A stretch of DNA of 32,824 nt from Acholeplasmatales bacterium (GCA_017444645.1 JAFSWG010000002.1:1-32824); one strand, 5' to 3'; counted from the stretch's first letter, positions 6,632-16,688 are shown. A program made the numbers and translations. Notes: a model not told the origin generated them from the letters alone.

Positions 6632-9600
6632 ATGGAAAAAACTATTAGACATTTCAGAGAAGAAAGAGAATCAGGATTATTATTGGTAGATTATCCAACT
6701 GGTGTTGGTAAAACATATAATGCAATTAGCTATATGGTAAAACACAGAAATGATGAGACTATATTTTTTATCACGCCACTAAAGAAAAATTTATTTGAAG
6801 CATATGAAAAGTTAAAGAAAAGAATTAATGACGATAAATGGTTTGATGAGAATGTTATTTATCTTAAATCTAATTTTGATTCTTTATACGATAATATCTT
6901 AGATATAACCGGCGATGAAGAAGATATTCTATTAGAAAAAGAATCATTTAAGAAATTAAAAAATGGAATTAGATTATATACAGATAATAAGAATGAAGCA
7001 CTCAAAGAAATAATTGAACGAGATGAGAGAAGCTTTAGAAATGATGTTGAACAATATTTAAAAAGTTTTCCTTCAAAAAAAGAGAGACTACTTCAAATTA
7101 AAGAAAAACATCATTGGTTAATTGATTTATATCCTGGAATAGAATCTGAAAACAAAAAAATATGGTTTATGACATTAGATAAATTTTTATCTGGTAATAC
7201 AACTATAATATCTCCAACATATAAGTTCATTGAAAATAGTATTATCAATGAAGCAACAATATTTATTGATGAAATAGATAGTACAAAGAATAGAGTTCTT
7301 GATTTTGAAATTAAGAATTATTTAGATTACAAATTAGAGTTGTTTAATATTTTTAAAATTGCTCATGCTAATTTACATAATCATTTCCCTAAAAAACTTT
7401 TTAAAGTAAAGGAAGATAGTGAGCATGATTCAAACTATTATATTGAAATCATAGATAAGAATAGAGAAATATTTGATAAAGCATATAATGAATTTAATTT
7501 AGAATATTATTTCAAAAGTTATGGCAATGAAAAAGTTATAGATTCAATTTTTAATGATCAGACATATTTAAATATATCTGAAAAAAGATATGACAAAGTA
7601 TATTTGGAATTGGATGAAGAAGATGAATATAACTATATTTCATTAAATAAAAAGCATATGAATGCCAAGAATTTTAACGAGATGCTAGGATCTGTTAAAG
7701 GTGCTGTTTCTTATTTAATTGAAGGTATTAAGATATTAGCAATCAATTATTACCAAACAGCAAGAGAAAAAGGCGACTTTGATATACAAGAAGCAGTTAT
7801 GCAAGTTTTGGATATGTTTGGATTAAATAATTATAGAATGGTTTCTAGAGTTATGTTATCTATAACAGGAAGTACTGTTAAGAAGAATATAAGTAATGAC
7901 ATGTTCGATATAGATTTCTACACTACTGGATTTAGATTTTATGAGTTTAGTGAACACAAAGTGTCAGACTTAGAAACTAATATTGAATTTTATGAATTAA
8001 AAGAAACTCCAGAGCAATTTTTAATGACTTTAGCATCTAAAGCTTATGTTGTTGGTTTGTCAGCAACAGGTACATTAACTACAGTATTAGGTAATTACAA
8101 TCTTAAATACATTGAATCTAAAATTGGCGATAGATTATATAAACCTTCAAAAGATGATGTTGATAGAAGTAATAAGCATATTGATTCAAGACTAAATATT
8201 AATAAATCAAATACAACGATTATACCAGTATGCTCAGATTCTAAAACCATTAATTCATTCTTTAATGATGAAGAATTTGGCATTAGTTTAAATGGTGCTA
8301 TAGATAAATGTTTGGATGATAATAAGGAATATTTAAAATTAAAGCTAATAAATGTTTTACTATCAATTCATTCATTTATTAAATCTGATAATAAAGCATT
8401 ATTAATACTTACTAATAGAAATGTTCAAAAAGGTAACTCAGTCTATAGCGAGAAGACTTTCAATGAATATTTCAAGTTAATCGGATATGAGAATAATGTA
8501 GATAACATAAAGTATTATTACATTGATTCTAAAAACTTTGATGATAAGAAAAAAGAGTATAAGCAAGCCTTATCAGAAGGGTATAGAGTTATTTTAATAT
8601 CTTCATATCAAACTGTTGGTGTTGGTCAAAATCTACAATATGAAATTGATGGAAAGAAATTAGATATTGATTCATTATATTTAGAAAATCCAACAAATTT
8701 AATTGTTGATGCTAATAAATTTGATAAGAATTCTTATTCTGAATTAATGAAGTATATTTATCAAATAGAATCATTAAAAGAAAATGGAGAATTATTATTT
8801 AATGAAGCTAATAATTCAATAATAAGTGGCTTTTATAAAAAGTATAAAATATTAAAACCAATTGAGAATAAAATATATGATTCTGAATCATTACAATACT
8901 ATTCAATATCATTATTAATTCAAGCAGTTGGTAGAATTTGCAGAACAAATGAAGTAGTACAAAATAAAACAATATATGTTGATAATGATATCTTTATTAA
9001 AGTAGATTTATCTAAGGTCGCAGATAAGAAACTTAATTATGAATTTAAGGCTATTATTGATAAGCAAACTGAACTTAGTATTTTAGAAAGAAAAGTAGAA
9101 CGTGATAACAATATTGTAATAGCACAAAACAACAATAGAGCAATTTCATCTAAGTTAAGATATGAAGTATCAAATGGTTGGACTGAAGAAAAGAAAATAT
9201 GGTGGGAAGAATTTAGAGTATTTGTTTTAAAACATCCAACAATATCTGATGAAGAGTTAGATAAATATCCACAATTCAAGAATATGTATGTTCATTTTAG
9301 TTCTAAGAGCAATAGTTATTATTTCAATCATGAGAATGATTGGGAAGATGTGGATTTAAGCTTGGATAAAGGTTCATTGAAAGACGAAATGTCATCAACA
9401 GATTCAAGACTTAATACTTTATTACTTAATAAGATTATTAAGGATTATTTTATAGATAATGGTTATTGCACTGAATTTGAATCTAATCAGAATTTATTGT
9501 TACCTGCTGTTTATAACAACATCTATAAAGGTGCATTAGGAGAAATAGTAGGAGAATATGTACTAAAACATTTTGACATTAATATCAGTCATATAACTGA

Positions 9601-9886
9601 ATTAAATCAATTTGAAAAATTTGATTACAAATTAAATGACATTTATTTTGATTTTAAATTATGGAAGAATTCAGGAAATGATTTAGACTATGAGCATATT
9701 GAAAACAAATTAGAAAAAGTTAATGGTAAATATGCAGTAATCATTAATGTTTTGGGAGATTCAAAAATGATTATTAGTGATTCTAATAATATTTGTACTA
9801 TTCCAGCATTGATAGACGTAAATACTGGTGAAATATCTAAAAAAGCAATTGATAAGATTCATTGCATTATTGGAGGGATTAAATAA
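6632..9886 (+). CDS. DdmD-like helicase-nuclease (SF2 helicase with C-terminal PD-(D/E)XK)
   Basis: 1084 aa from ATG 6632, chosen because GGAGG (6621-6625) lies 6 nt upstream; the longer frame from 6551 lacks such a site. SF2 motifs are Walker A PTGVGKT (22-28), DEID (213-216), SAT (477-479), a motif V-like region (SSYQTVGVGQNL) and motif VI QAVGRICR (764-771). The long insertion between motifs II and III matches large helicase-nucleases. Near residues 967-1009, GALGE, D998 and D1007-F-K1009 form a PD-(D/E)XK-type active site. In Vibrio cholerae, DdmD is a helicase-nuclease that degrades plasmids together with the Argonaute DdmE. Size, domain order and the overlapping Ago-like neighbour all fit. 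The DdmD call rests on architecture, not on alignment. Confidence 0.65.
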   Translation: MEKTIRHFREERESGLLLVDYPTGVGKTYNAISYMVKHRNDETIFFITPLKKNLFEAYEKLKKRINDDKWFDENVIYLKSNFDSLYDNILDITGDEEDILLEKESFKKLKNGIRLYTDNKNEALKEIIERDERSFRNDVEQYLKSFPSKKERLLQIKEKHHWLIDLYPGIESENKKIWFMTLDKFLSGNTTIISPTYKFIENSIINEATIFIDEIDSTKNRVLDFEIKNYLDYKLELFNIFKIAHANLHNHFPKKLFKVKEDSEHDSNYYIEIIDKNREIFDKAYNEFNLEYYFKSYGNEKVIDSIFNDQTYLNISEKRYDKVYLELDEEDEYNYISLNKKHMNAKNFNEMLGSVKGAVSYLIEGIKILAINYYQTAREKGDFDIQEAVMQVLDMFGLNNYRMVSRVMLSITGSTVKKNISNDMFDIDFYTTGFRFYEFSEHKVSDLETNIEFYELKETPEQFLMTLASKAYVVGLSATGTLTTVLGNYNLKYIESKIGDRLYKPSKDDVDRSNKHIDSRLNINKSNTTIIPVCSDSKTINSFFNDEEFGISLNGAIDKCLDDNKEYLKLKLINVLLSIHSFIKSDNKALLILTNRNVQKGNSVYSEKTFNEYFKLIGYENNVDNIKYYYIDSKNFDDKKKEYKQALSEGYRVILISSYQTVGVGQNLQYEIDGKKLDIDSLYLENPTNLIVDANKFDKNSYSELMKYIYQIESLKENGELLFNEANNSIISGFYKKYKILKPIENKIYDSESLQYYSISLLIQAVGRICRTNEVVQNKTIYVDNDIFIKVDLSKVADKKLNYEFKAIIDKQTELSILERKVERDNNIVIAQNNNRAISSKLRYEVSNGWTEEKKIWWEEFRVFVLKHPTISDEELDKYPQFKNMYVHFSSKSNSYYFNHENDWEDVDLSLDKGSLKDEMSSTDSRLNTLLLNKIIKDYFIDNGYCTEFESNQNLLLPAVYNNIYKGALGEIVGEYVLKHFDINISHITELNQFEKFDYKLNDIYFDFKLWKNSGNDLDYEHIENKLEKVNGKYAVIINVLGDSKMIISDSNNICTIPALIDVNTGEISKKAIDKIHCIIGGIK

Positions 9887-11595
9887 TGGTTTTAACTAAT
9901 GAGATTAATTTTAATATTAATTATGATAAATTCTTTGAAGTATATGATGTTTATTATATTTCTACTACAGAATATAAAACTAAATTACCTAATTTTTTAA
10001 GAAAAAACTTTAAAGCTTTATCTATATTTTATACGTATGGAAAAACAATGTATGTTATGTATAACAAGGGAGAAGTATCGCTTGATGAATTGAAATCAAT
10101 TATCGACGATGATAGTGTTCAAATTGGTTCATCAGGACCATATGATAATGTTATATTAAATATTGCATTAAATTCTTTAGGCAATTTTAAAAATGAGAAT
10201 TTAATCTTTAATAATTTAACTGGTTCGTTATATCTATTTGATGATTCATCAACAAAAAGAACAATTAAAGCATATGACATATCTTATGTTATTGGTAAGA
10301 ATAAACCATATTATATGAATGTATCAGTTACTTCATTCATGAAGTATGATCCTAAATATCCTAATTATGACTTATATGAATTAACTAATAAAGGTGGTTT
10401 AAGAGCAGTATTAAATGCTAAAGATGCTACAGGAGATTTATATGTAAAGAAAAAAGGTAATAAAAAGAAGACGACTGCTAAATTCTATGACCTTAATAAA
10501 ACATTAGATAGAGCTACAATCTATCATTTGATTATGAAAGAATTCAAAAAGAGATTTGATGGATTGATTGATATTGACTTTGTTTCTCGTGAGCCTTTAG
10601 AACAACAGATTAATAAATTAAAAGATAAAAGCGAAAAAAAGAAAAAAGAAATGTTTAATTCAATTAATGGAATAATAATTAATCTTGTTTTGTATGTTGA
10701 CCCAGCAAATGATGAAAAATATGATTCATCAAAGATTTCGGAGGCTATTAATGGATTTATTAATCAGCTTAAAACTGATGGTTTTAGCATAGACTATAAT
10801 AAGAAAACATCAAAATATCCATTAAATATAGTCATTAATCATAATGCAGATTATTATGGAGATGATTACGATCCATATAAAACTATTGATAGAAGTACTG
10901 CAGTTCAATGTGTAACGATAGAAACATTAATTGATACATTCAGTGGCAAACCAAGTTTAAATTCTTATTTTGTTGTTATGAAAGATTTAGCAATAAAACA
11001 TGATTTAATATATACTCATAAAATATCATTGGATGATTGGTCGTCAAGAGGTTTCAACGATGAATTTGTCTTTGGCATGTTTGTTGATGATAAAGAAGAT
11101 AGGATTGCATATTTAAAAGTGAAACAAGATGGTTCTATAGAAACTTATTGTGATGAAAAATCTTTGTTTAATTTAGATAAAATTGAAGAATTAAAAACAA
11201 AACTAAAAGATAATAAAGCAGACTATTTTTTGATGGATTCGTCTAACAATATAAATACAATTGCTCCAACAGATATAATTGTTTTACCAACAGAAAAAAT
11301 ATTAGAAGAAAAGAAAAAGAATAAAGCATTTAAAGAAGAAAATATGGAAGGAATATTTGATGTTCATACATATGATATTAATGGAGAATTGTATTATACT
11401 TCTGGAATTAAAAGTAATATTAAATTTGACATTGATAAAGCTACACATTTCTATAAAATAAACACATTTGGTGGTAGAAATTTAGTCATGGATTTAATAG
11501 GAACTGTTGCTGTGGATTTTGTTAGATTTGGTAATTATACTGTTTTACCATATCCTTTTAAATATTTAAGAGAATATATAAATATGATTAAGTAA
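9886..11595 (+). CDS. DdmE-like, catalytically inactive Argonaute-like protein
   Basis: 569 aa; its ATG overlaps the helicase stop by 1 nt (TAATG), with GGAGGG upstream, so translation is coupled. A MID-like segment contains DPYK (329-332), VQCVTIETLI (Q341-C-V) and then K366 and K371. This resembles the Argonaute 5'-end-binding pattern Y/K ... QCV ... K ... K. The C-terminus VRFGNYTVLPYPFKYLREYI (546 onward) resembles the conserved end of PIWI domains (LPxPxxxA/R). No DEDX catalytic tetrad was recognised in the PIWI-like half, as in DdmE, where the partner cuts the DNA. It is shorter than typical long Argonautes and no PAZ domain is visible. Sequence identity to known DdmE may be low; a remote pAgo of another class remains possible. 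Confidence 0.55.
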   Translation: MVLTNEINFNINYDKFFEVYDVYYISTTEYKTKLPNFLRKNFKALSIFYTYGKTMYVMYNKGEVSLDELKSIIDDDSVQIGSSGPYDNVILNIALNSLGNFKNENLIFNNLTGSLYLFDDSSTKRTIKAYDISYVIGKNKPYYMNVSVTSFMKYDPKYPNYDLYELTNKGGLRAVLNAKDATGDLYVKKKGNKKKTTAKFYDLNKTLDRATIYHLIMKEFKKRFDGLIDIDFVSREPLEQQINKLKDKSEKKKKEMFNSINGIIINLVLYVDPANDEKYDSSKISEAINGFINQLKTDGFSIDYNKKTSKYPLNIVINHNADYYGDDYDPYKTIDRSTAVQCVTIETLIDTFSGKPSLNSYFVVMKDLAIKHDLIYTHKISLDDWSSRGFNDEFVFGMFVDDKEDRIAYLKVKQDGSIETYCDEKSLFNLDKIEELKTKLKDNKADYFLMDSSNNINTIAPTDIIVLPTEKILEEKKKNKAFKEENMEGIFDVHTYDINGELYYTSGIKSNIKFDIDKATHFYKINTFGGRNLVMDLIGTVAVDFVRFGNYTVLPYPFKYLREYINMIK

Positions 11596-11652
11596 TTATT
11601 GTATTTAACGAATTATTTTTAAGGCAGATGTCTGATATTTTAATTCTATTTA

Positions 11653-11661
11653 TGATATAAT
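11653..11661 (+). promoter_or_regulatory. Extended -10 promoter of the GHKL ATPase operon
   Basis: TGATATAAT (TGnTATAAT), 33 bp upstream of the ATG. No strong -35 is seen, as is usual for extended -10 promoters. The 99-bp gap shows no terminator, so read-through from the DdmDE-like unit is also possible. Confidence 0.6.
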
Positions 11662-11694
11662 CAGAAATAGATATTTACGATTGGATGTGAAAGA

Positions 11695-13587
11695 ATGATT
11701 AATAAGTGGGATTTTACACCTTCATCAGGACAAAACAAGGGTATAGCTGATGGTAATATTGAACAATTTAAAGGAAGTATTATCACTTCATTAGCAAGAG
11801 AAAATTGTCAAAATTCATTAGATGCTGCAATTTCTGATGAACCAGTTCAAGTATACTTTCAATTAAAAGAAATAGATAAGTATAAAGTGCCTGGTTATCA
11901 TGAATATAAAGAAATGATTGAAAAATCAATAGATACTTGGAAAGACAGTAATAAAGCATCAAAGGTATTAAAAAAGGCATTAGATACAATAAAGAAAGAT
12001 ACAATACCTGTATTAATTATTAGTGACTATGAAACAAAAGGAATTGAGGGCCCTTATTCAACTAGTTTAACATCACCATGGGCATCGATAACTGTTACTG
12101 ATGGTGGAGCTACAAAAAGTGGTAATACTGGAGGAAGCTTTGGAATAGGTAAAAATGCTCCATATGCAGCTTCTGATTTAAGAATGGTATTCTATAGAAC
12201 GTATAATAAAAATAATGAAAAGGCTGCTCAAGGATTATCTAGATTTGTTTCTTTTAAATATAACAAATCTGAAGATAAATTTAGTAGTGGTTATGGATAT
12301 TTTGGTAATGATAATCAAAAGCCAATTCAAAACATAGAAGCCCTTGATAATATTGATTCAAGAACAAAAGTTGGTAGCGATATTTTTATTTTTGGTTTTA
12401 ATGGTGAAGATAATTGGAGACAAGAAATCGTTGAAGCTGTATTAACAAATTTCTTGATACCTATTTATGAAAACAAATTAGAAGTAGTTGTTGATGATAT
12501 TGAAATTAGTTCCTTAACATTGAATGATTTAATTAAAGATTATGTAATGGATAAAAAAGGTGAATTAAATAGATGCTATTCTAATTATCTTGTTTTAACA
12601 AATGAAAATACAAAGAAAATAACTAGAGATTTTTATGGTCTTGGTACATTAGAATTATCTATTTTGATTGATTCACAATATAGCCTTGATAAAAAGATGT
12701 TAGTAACAAGGAAGACCGGAATGAAATTATTTCATAAATCTAAGATTTCTAAAACAATTCCATTTTCGGCAATATTAAGATTGTGTGGTGATGAGCTTGG
12801 CGAATATTTCCTTGAATTAGAACCACCAACTCATGATGCTTGGGAACTTGATAGAGCTTCAAATAAACAAGAAGCTAAAGAATATATCAATGAAATAGAA
12901 CAATGGTGTAGAGCAGAAGTATTAAAACTTGGTGCAAAAACTTCGACAGGTGATGTTTCTGTTGATGGCTTAAGTGAAAACTTAGCTATGTCTGGCTCAA
13001 AAGATAGTGCTAATAAAGTAGATGCATTATCTATAACAATTGATGATTTAAAGATAGTACAAAATCAGAAAAGTAAAGTATCAGGTAAATTTATATCAGC
13101 TACTGGTGATGATATAAATAAAAGTAAGAAGGAAAAGGTTCCTGGAAGATTAGATGATCCAAATGGAACTTTACCTGGTATTAGAAAGCCTAAAGGTGAA
13201 AAGACTAGAATCAAGAAAGAAAGACATAGAGCTGTTGCAGATCCAGAAGGAAAAGATTTAGTAGTTAAACCACAGGAAAATGGTGAAAGAAAAGAATTAG
13301 AATCTTTAAGAGTAATTAGAACTGGTCAACAAAAATATGAATTAATATTTAAAATATCAAAAAATGTAAGTAGTGGCCATATATGTATCTTGTCAGTAGG
13401 TGAGAACAATAGACCTAAACATGTTAAAGTAATATCTTCGACTGCAATTAATAACATTACTATTTCATCAAACGAAAGCGGAAACATTTTCTTTAGTAAT
13501 ATTTCTGGTAACGATAAAACTAAATTATCATTTGAAATTGATGAAAAAAGAAACTTTGCTATGGAGGTAGAAGTATATGAACATTAA
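11695..13587 (+). CDS. GHKL (Hsp90/MutL-like) ATPase, defence-associated
   Basis: 630 aa. The Bergerat ATP-binding fold is recognisable: N-box E36-N-C-Q-N40 (ARENCQNSLDAA), G1-like D111 (LIISDYETKGIEG) and G2 lid GGSFGIGKNA (146-155). The middle part (about 250-400) contains a possible transducer domain. The stretch at about 430-520 is Lys-rich and probably disordered, and a beta-rich C-terminal domain follows (about 530-630). GHKL ATPases act as ATP-driven clamps or switches (MutL, MORC, gyrase B, Hsp90). MutL is unlikely because the MutL-specific C-terminal motifs were not seen. It overlaps the next gene by 11 nt and starts a three-gene operon. Its role is presumably ATP-dependent control of a restriction or abortive response; this is inference. 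Confidence 0.7.
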   Translation: MINKWDFTPSSGQNKGIADGNIEQFKGSIITSLARENCQNSLDAAISDEPVQVYFQLKEIDKYKVPGYHEYKEMIEKSIDTWKDSNKASKVLKKALDTIKKDTIPVLIISDYETKGIEGPYSTSLTSPWASITVTDGGATKSGNTGGSFGIGKNAPYAASDLRMVFYRTYNKNNEKAAQGLSRFVSFKYNKSEDKFSSGYGYFGNDNQKPIQNIEALDNIDSRTKVGSDIFIFGFNGEDNWRQEIVEAVLTNFLIPIYENKLEVVVDDIEISSLTLNDLIKDYVMDKKGELNRCYSNYLVLTNENTKKITRDFYGLGTLELSILIDSQYSLDKKMLVTRKTGMKLFHKSKISKTIPFSAILRLCGDELGEYFLELEPPTHDAWELDRASNKQEAKEYINEIEQWCRAEVLKLGAKTSTGDVSVDGLSENLAMSGSKDSANKVDALSITIDDLKIVQNQKSKVSGKFISATGDDINKSKKEKVPGRLDDPNGTLPGIRKPKGEKTRIKKERHRAVADPEGKDLVVKPQENGERKELESLRVIRTGQQKYELIFKISKNVSSGHICILSVGENNRPKHVKVISSTAINNITISSNESGNIFFSNISGNDKTKLSFEIDEKRNFAMEVEVYEH

Positions 13588-14467
13588 GAATAGATTTTAT
13601 ACTTATCCTGTGCTAAGTGAAGATACAGATGATTATATTGATTCATCATTTGAAGTTGATTTTACGTACCAAAATAAAGGTATTGCAACTTTAGAAATAA
13701 GTGCTGATGTAAAATTAGATAATAAAGAGTTAGAAGAATTAGTTAATAATAAAAAAGCTAATATTTATTTGCATGTGGAATGTTCTTTAACATCATACAG
13801 AAAACTTTATCCACTTTATAATAATATGGTAAATACAATTCCTATTGATATTAAAAAAATTAATGGAAAGATTGAATTGTTAGCTTTAGTTATTGCTCTT
13901 GAGGATATTGATGATTATTCAAGCGAAAGCTTTAATGAAGATTATGAGAATAGAACATTCTTTATAAATAAAGGAGCTATTCTTGCTTTTAAAAATATAG
14001 GATTTATTACTATAAGCAAATCAATGCAAGAGTTTAAAAAATTAGAATCTATATTCTCTGTTACTAAGCTTAATTCTGAAGAAGAAACTCCATTTAGTGT
14101 AAATCTAGAAGATAATAAGATTAAAATTGGATTGCCACCTCAACAACATCAATTTTATATTGATAAAAAGGATGATTTAAATTATCAATATTTATTTAAT
14201 TCATTACTAGTATTACCTGCTTTAGTGTATACTTTTGAGCAATTAGCAGCTGAAGGATTGGATATGTATCAAGATAAAGAATGGTGCGTTGCTTTGGAAA
14301 ACAATTTTGAGCGACTTGGTAAGAATTTTGTTGAGGAATTAGAGAAGATAGATAGTGGTGAAATATCATCAATAGAATTATCTCAAACATTGATGGAATA
14401 TCCTATTAAATCTGCCTTTAGTCATCTTGAAAATATAATTGAAGGAGATGATGAAGATGAAGATTAG
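13577..14467 (+). CDS. Uncharacterised beta-rich protein in the GHKL operon
   Basis: 296 aa, no recognised family. The N-terminal half is predicted to be beta-rich. It carries motifs that look conserved-type: RFYTYPVLSEDTDDY at the start, then a strand NIYLHVECSLTSYRKLYP and a GKIELLALVIALEDI segment. The C-terminal half is helical, with an acidic tail (EGDDEDED). It starts inside the GHKL gene (GGAGG, 9 nt upstream of ATG) and overlaps the next gene by 11 nt, so the three proteins are probably made in fixed ratio and may form one complex. No signal peptide or membrane segment is present. No function is proposed. Confidence 0.7.
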   Translation: MNIKNRFYTYPVLSEDTDDYIDSSFEVDFTYQNKGIATLEISADVKLDNKELEELVNNKKANIYLHVECSLTSYRKLYPLYNNMVNTIPIDIKKINGKIELLALVIALEDIDDYSSESFNEDYENRTFFINKGAILAFKNIGFITISKSMQEFKKLESIFSVTKLNSEEETPFSVNLEDNKIKIGLPPQQHQFYIDKKDDLNYQYLFNSLLVLPALVYTFEQLAAEGLDMYQDKEWCVALENNFERLGKNFVEELEKIDSGEISSIELSQTLMEYPIKSAFSHLENIIEGDDEDED

Positions 14468-15464
14468 AATAATGAAAAGAGAAGTTCTAGATAAAATCAA
14501 AGATAATATTGAAGAATATATAGAGAATTATTATACTCAAGAATCGAATGATTGGTTATGGAATGTTTGTGATTGTGAACCTTTTGAAGATTATAAAGTT
14601 GTGAAAGAATTTGAATTAGCAAATTTAAACCAAGCACCAACTATGATTGATTTTTATAATTGTCAAATCTTGTATTCTAATCTTGAATTTTTGAATGAAT
14701 CTCAAGCTTCAGACGAACGATTATGGGCTGGTTTAACAAATGATGTATTTTATGACTATATGAGAAAAAGATTCAATATGAATAAAGAATCTTATAAAAA
14801 TTCAAAAAATCCTGTAGGTGAAGTTGTATCTAGATTCTTCTATAAAAATAGTGGTCGTTCTGGTTATTTTAGAAATACATTAGCAAAATGCTGGTGGGTT
14901 GGACATCACACATATGATCCTATAAAAAAATTTGAACTTTTGGAAAAATTAGGAAGTCATGATATGAGTACAAAAGTAACAGATATCTTCCATAATTACA
15001 CATTTACATCTAATAGAGAAATATTAACAGGTATAATTGAAGGTATCTATTATTTTAATAAGAATGGAATAAAATTTAATATGATTAAACATGCTAGACC
15101 ATGTTTACAATATATAAATGCAATTGGCGGCAGTACAGTTTTGGATATTTATTCATCTGATGAAATAAGAGATATTTTTATTGAGCATATGAATGTGGTC
15201 TTAAATGAAGAGGAAGAAGATTATTCTGATTTTGATGAGTTTGACAACATTGAAGAAGAAACTAATGATATTGATGAAGATGCAATTAAGGTTGGCGATA
15301 AAGTAAAAATACTTAATTTATCAACAAATTTAGAGAGCATATTTGTCATTAAATATTCTAGTGATTATAAGATGTTACCTATTCCTGAACTACTTTTAGG
15401 TAAACATATCAATGATGAATTTGATTATGAAGATAGTAGATTTAGGATTGTTGAAATCATTTAG
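14457..15464 (+). CDS. DUF6339-like protein in the GHKL operon
   Basis: 335 aa from ATG 14457. AAGGAG (14442-14447) lies 9 nt upstream, which is better than the earlier in-frame TTG 14439 or ATGs 14448/14451. The central motif ASDERLWAGLTNDVFYDYMRKRF, followed by RSGYFRNTLAKCWWVGHHTYD, resembles the uncharacterised DUF6339 family as I remember it. The last third has an acidic stretch (NEEEEDYSDFDEFDNIEEE) and a small C-terminal beta domain (IKVGDKVKIL...EDSRFRIVEII). DUF6339 genes occur in restriction and defence neighbourhoods, and their biochemistry is unknown. It is the last gene of the GHKL operon. No catalytic motif is visible. Confidence 0.55.
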   Translation: MKIRIMKREVLDKIKDNIEEYIENYYTQESNDWLWNVCDCEPFEDYKVVKEFELANLNQAPTMIDFYNCQILYSNLEFLNESQASDERLWAGLTNDVFYDYMRKRFNMNKESYKNSKNPVGEVVSRFFYKNSGRSGYFRNTLAKCWWVGHHTYDPIKKFELLEKLGSHDMSTKVTDIFHNYTFTSNREILTGIIEGIYYFNKNGIKFNMIKHARPCLQYINAIGGSTVLDIYSSDEIRDIFIEHMNVVLNEEEEDYSDFDEFDNIEEETNDIDEDAIKVGDKVKILNLSTNLESIFVIKYSSDYKMLPIPELLLGKHINDEFDYEDSRFRIVEII

Positions 15465-15502
15465 GAATAAGGAATATTTTTATAGAATTGAAATTGTGAA
15501 TA

Positions 15503-15511
15503 TGATATAAT
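15503..15511 (+). promoter_or_regulatory. Extended -10 promoter of the methyltransferase-endonuclease operon
   Basis: TGATATAAT, the same extended -10 as before the GHKL gene, about 107 bp upstream of the methyltransferase ATG. TTGAAA at 15488-15493 is only 12 bp away, too close for a normal -35. The leader of about 100 nt is AT-rich with no clear structure. Confidence 0.55.
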
Positions 15512-15617
15512 CTAAATAGTTTTTTAGAGACAATTATATTTGATTGTGTACTGATAAATAATTATTTTTATTAAGTATCCAAATAATGATTTGGTGATAT
15601 TTTGTTAGGAGTTTTTT

Positions 15618-16688
15618 ATGGCTTTAAGAGTTTTTGAAGGTTTTGCTGGCTATGGTGGTGGTAGTTTTGCATTTAAGAAATTAATGCACGAACACCCTGA
15701 TTATAATTTTGAAGTAATTGGATATTCTGAAATAGATAAAAGTGCATCTGAATTATTTGACTTAAATCATCATCAATTAAATGGTCAACCAATTCATAAT
15801 TATGGTGATATTACAATACTTAATCCTAATGAACTACCTGATTTTGATTTATTTACTGGTGGTTTTCCATGTCAACCATTCTCAACAGCTGGAATGCAAC
15901 AAGGTGAAAATGATCAGTACGGAAGAGGTACATTATTTCATCATATTATGAGAATATGTGCTGTAAAACAACCGCGATATATATTTTTAGAAAATGTTAA
16001 GGGTTTTTTAAACAAAAAATTTGAACCTACTAGAAAATTAATGGAACAAATGTTAAGAGATGCTGGGTATGTAGCTGATCCTAATGATCCTAATGAATCT
16101 CCACTGAGATTTGCGGTATTGAATAGTAAAGATTATGGTATACCTCAAAATAGAGAACGAGTTTGGATGTTTGCTAGATTGGGAGGTTTACCTAAGGATT
16201 TTTCAATGAAACCTCAGCCTCAACCTAATAATCTTAGATTAGGAGATTTTTTGGACCCGGATGGATTTGTTCCTGCTCAAATGTATTTATCTGATAAACA
16301 GATTGAACATCTTAGAGAAAAACATAATATTGATACTTTTGAAGTAGATAGACCATTATGTTTTGATGTTTATAACAAGAAAATTAAATTTGATGGTTAT
16401 TCAATCACATTAACAATGCCTGAACATAACAGTGTTAGAGTTATTGAATCACATCCTGGACGTCAAGTGGTAAGAAAGATGTCAATAACTGAACAATTTA
16501 GATTAATGGGTTTGGAAGGATTACAAGGAGTTAATAGAAACATTGATATTGTTTTTGGAAATCAGTCATATACTCAATTATCCAAAAGAGCTGGTAATGG
16601 ATGGGATGTTAATGTAGTTAAAATAGTTCTTAATCATATTATTACACAATTGTTAGCAATGGGTGATAATGTGTTTGGAGGTGACTAA
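15618..16688 (+). CDS. DNA (cytosine-5) methyltransferase
   Basis: 356 aa, a complete C5 methyltransferase that uses S-adenosylmethionine to methylate cytosine in a specific site and protects the host from the adjacent nuclease. Motif I is FEGFAGYGGGSFAF. Motif IV is GGFPCQPFS, with catalytic Cys85. Motif VI is FLENVKGFL (ENV 125-127). Motif VIII is QNRERV (177-181). Motifs IX-X are MSITEQFRLMG and AGNGWDVNVV. The target-recognition region between VIII and IX is short (about 95 aa), so the recognition sequence is probably short; it cannot be predicted. TAGGAG precedes the start. The next gene begins just after the stop. Confidence 0.95.
   Translation: MALRVFEGFAGYGGGSFAFKKLMHEHPDYNFEVIGYSEIDKSASELFDLNHHQLNGQPIHNYGDITILNPNELPDFDLFTGGFPCQPFSTAGMQQGENDQYGRGTLFHHIMRICAVKQPRYIFLENVKGFLNKKFEPTRKLMEQMLRDAGYVADPNDPNESPLRFAVLNSKDYGIPQNRERVWMFARLGGLPKDFSMKPQPQPNNLRLGDFLDPDGFVPAQMYLSDKQIEHLREKHNIDTFEVDRPLCFDVYNKKIKFDGYSITLTMPEHNSVRVIESHPGRQVVRKMSITEQFRLMGLEGLQGVNRNIDIVFGNQSYTQLSKRAGNGWDVNVVKIVLNHIITQLLAMGDNVFGGD

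Noticed and set aside
11695..13587. MutL mismatch-repair protein
   Set aside because: The GHKL motifs match, but the MutL-specific C-terminal endonuclease and dimerisation motifs are not seen and the gene is among defence genes.
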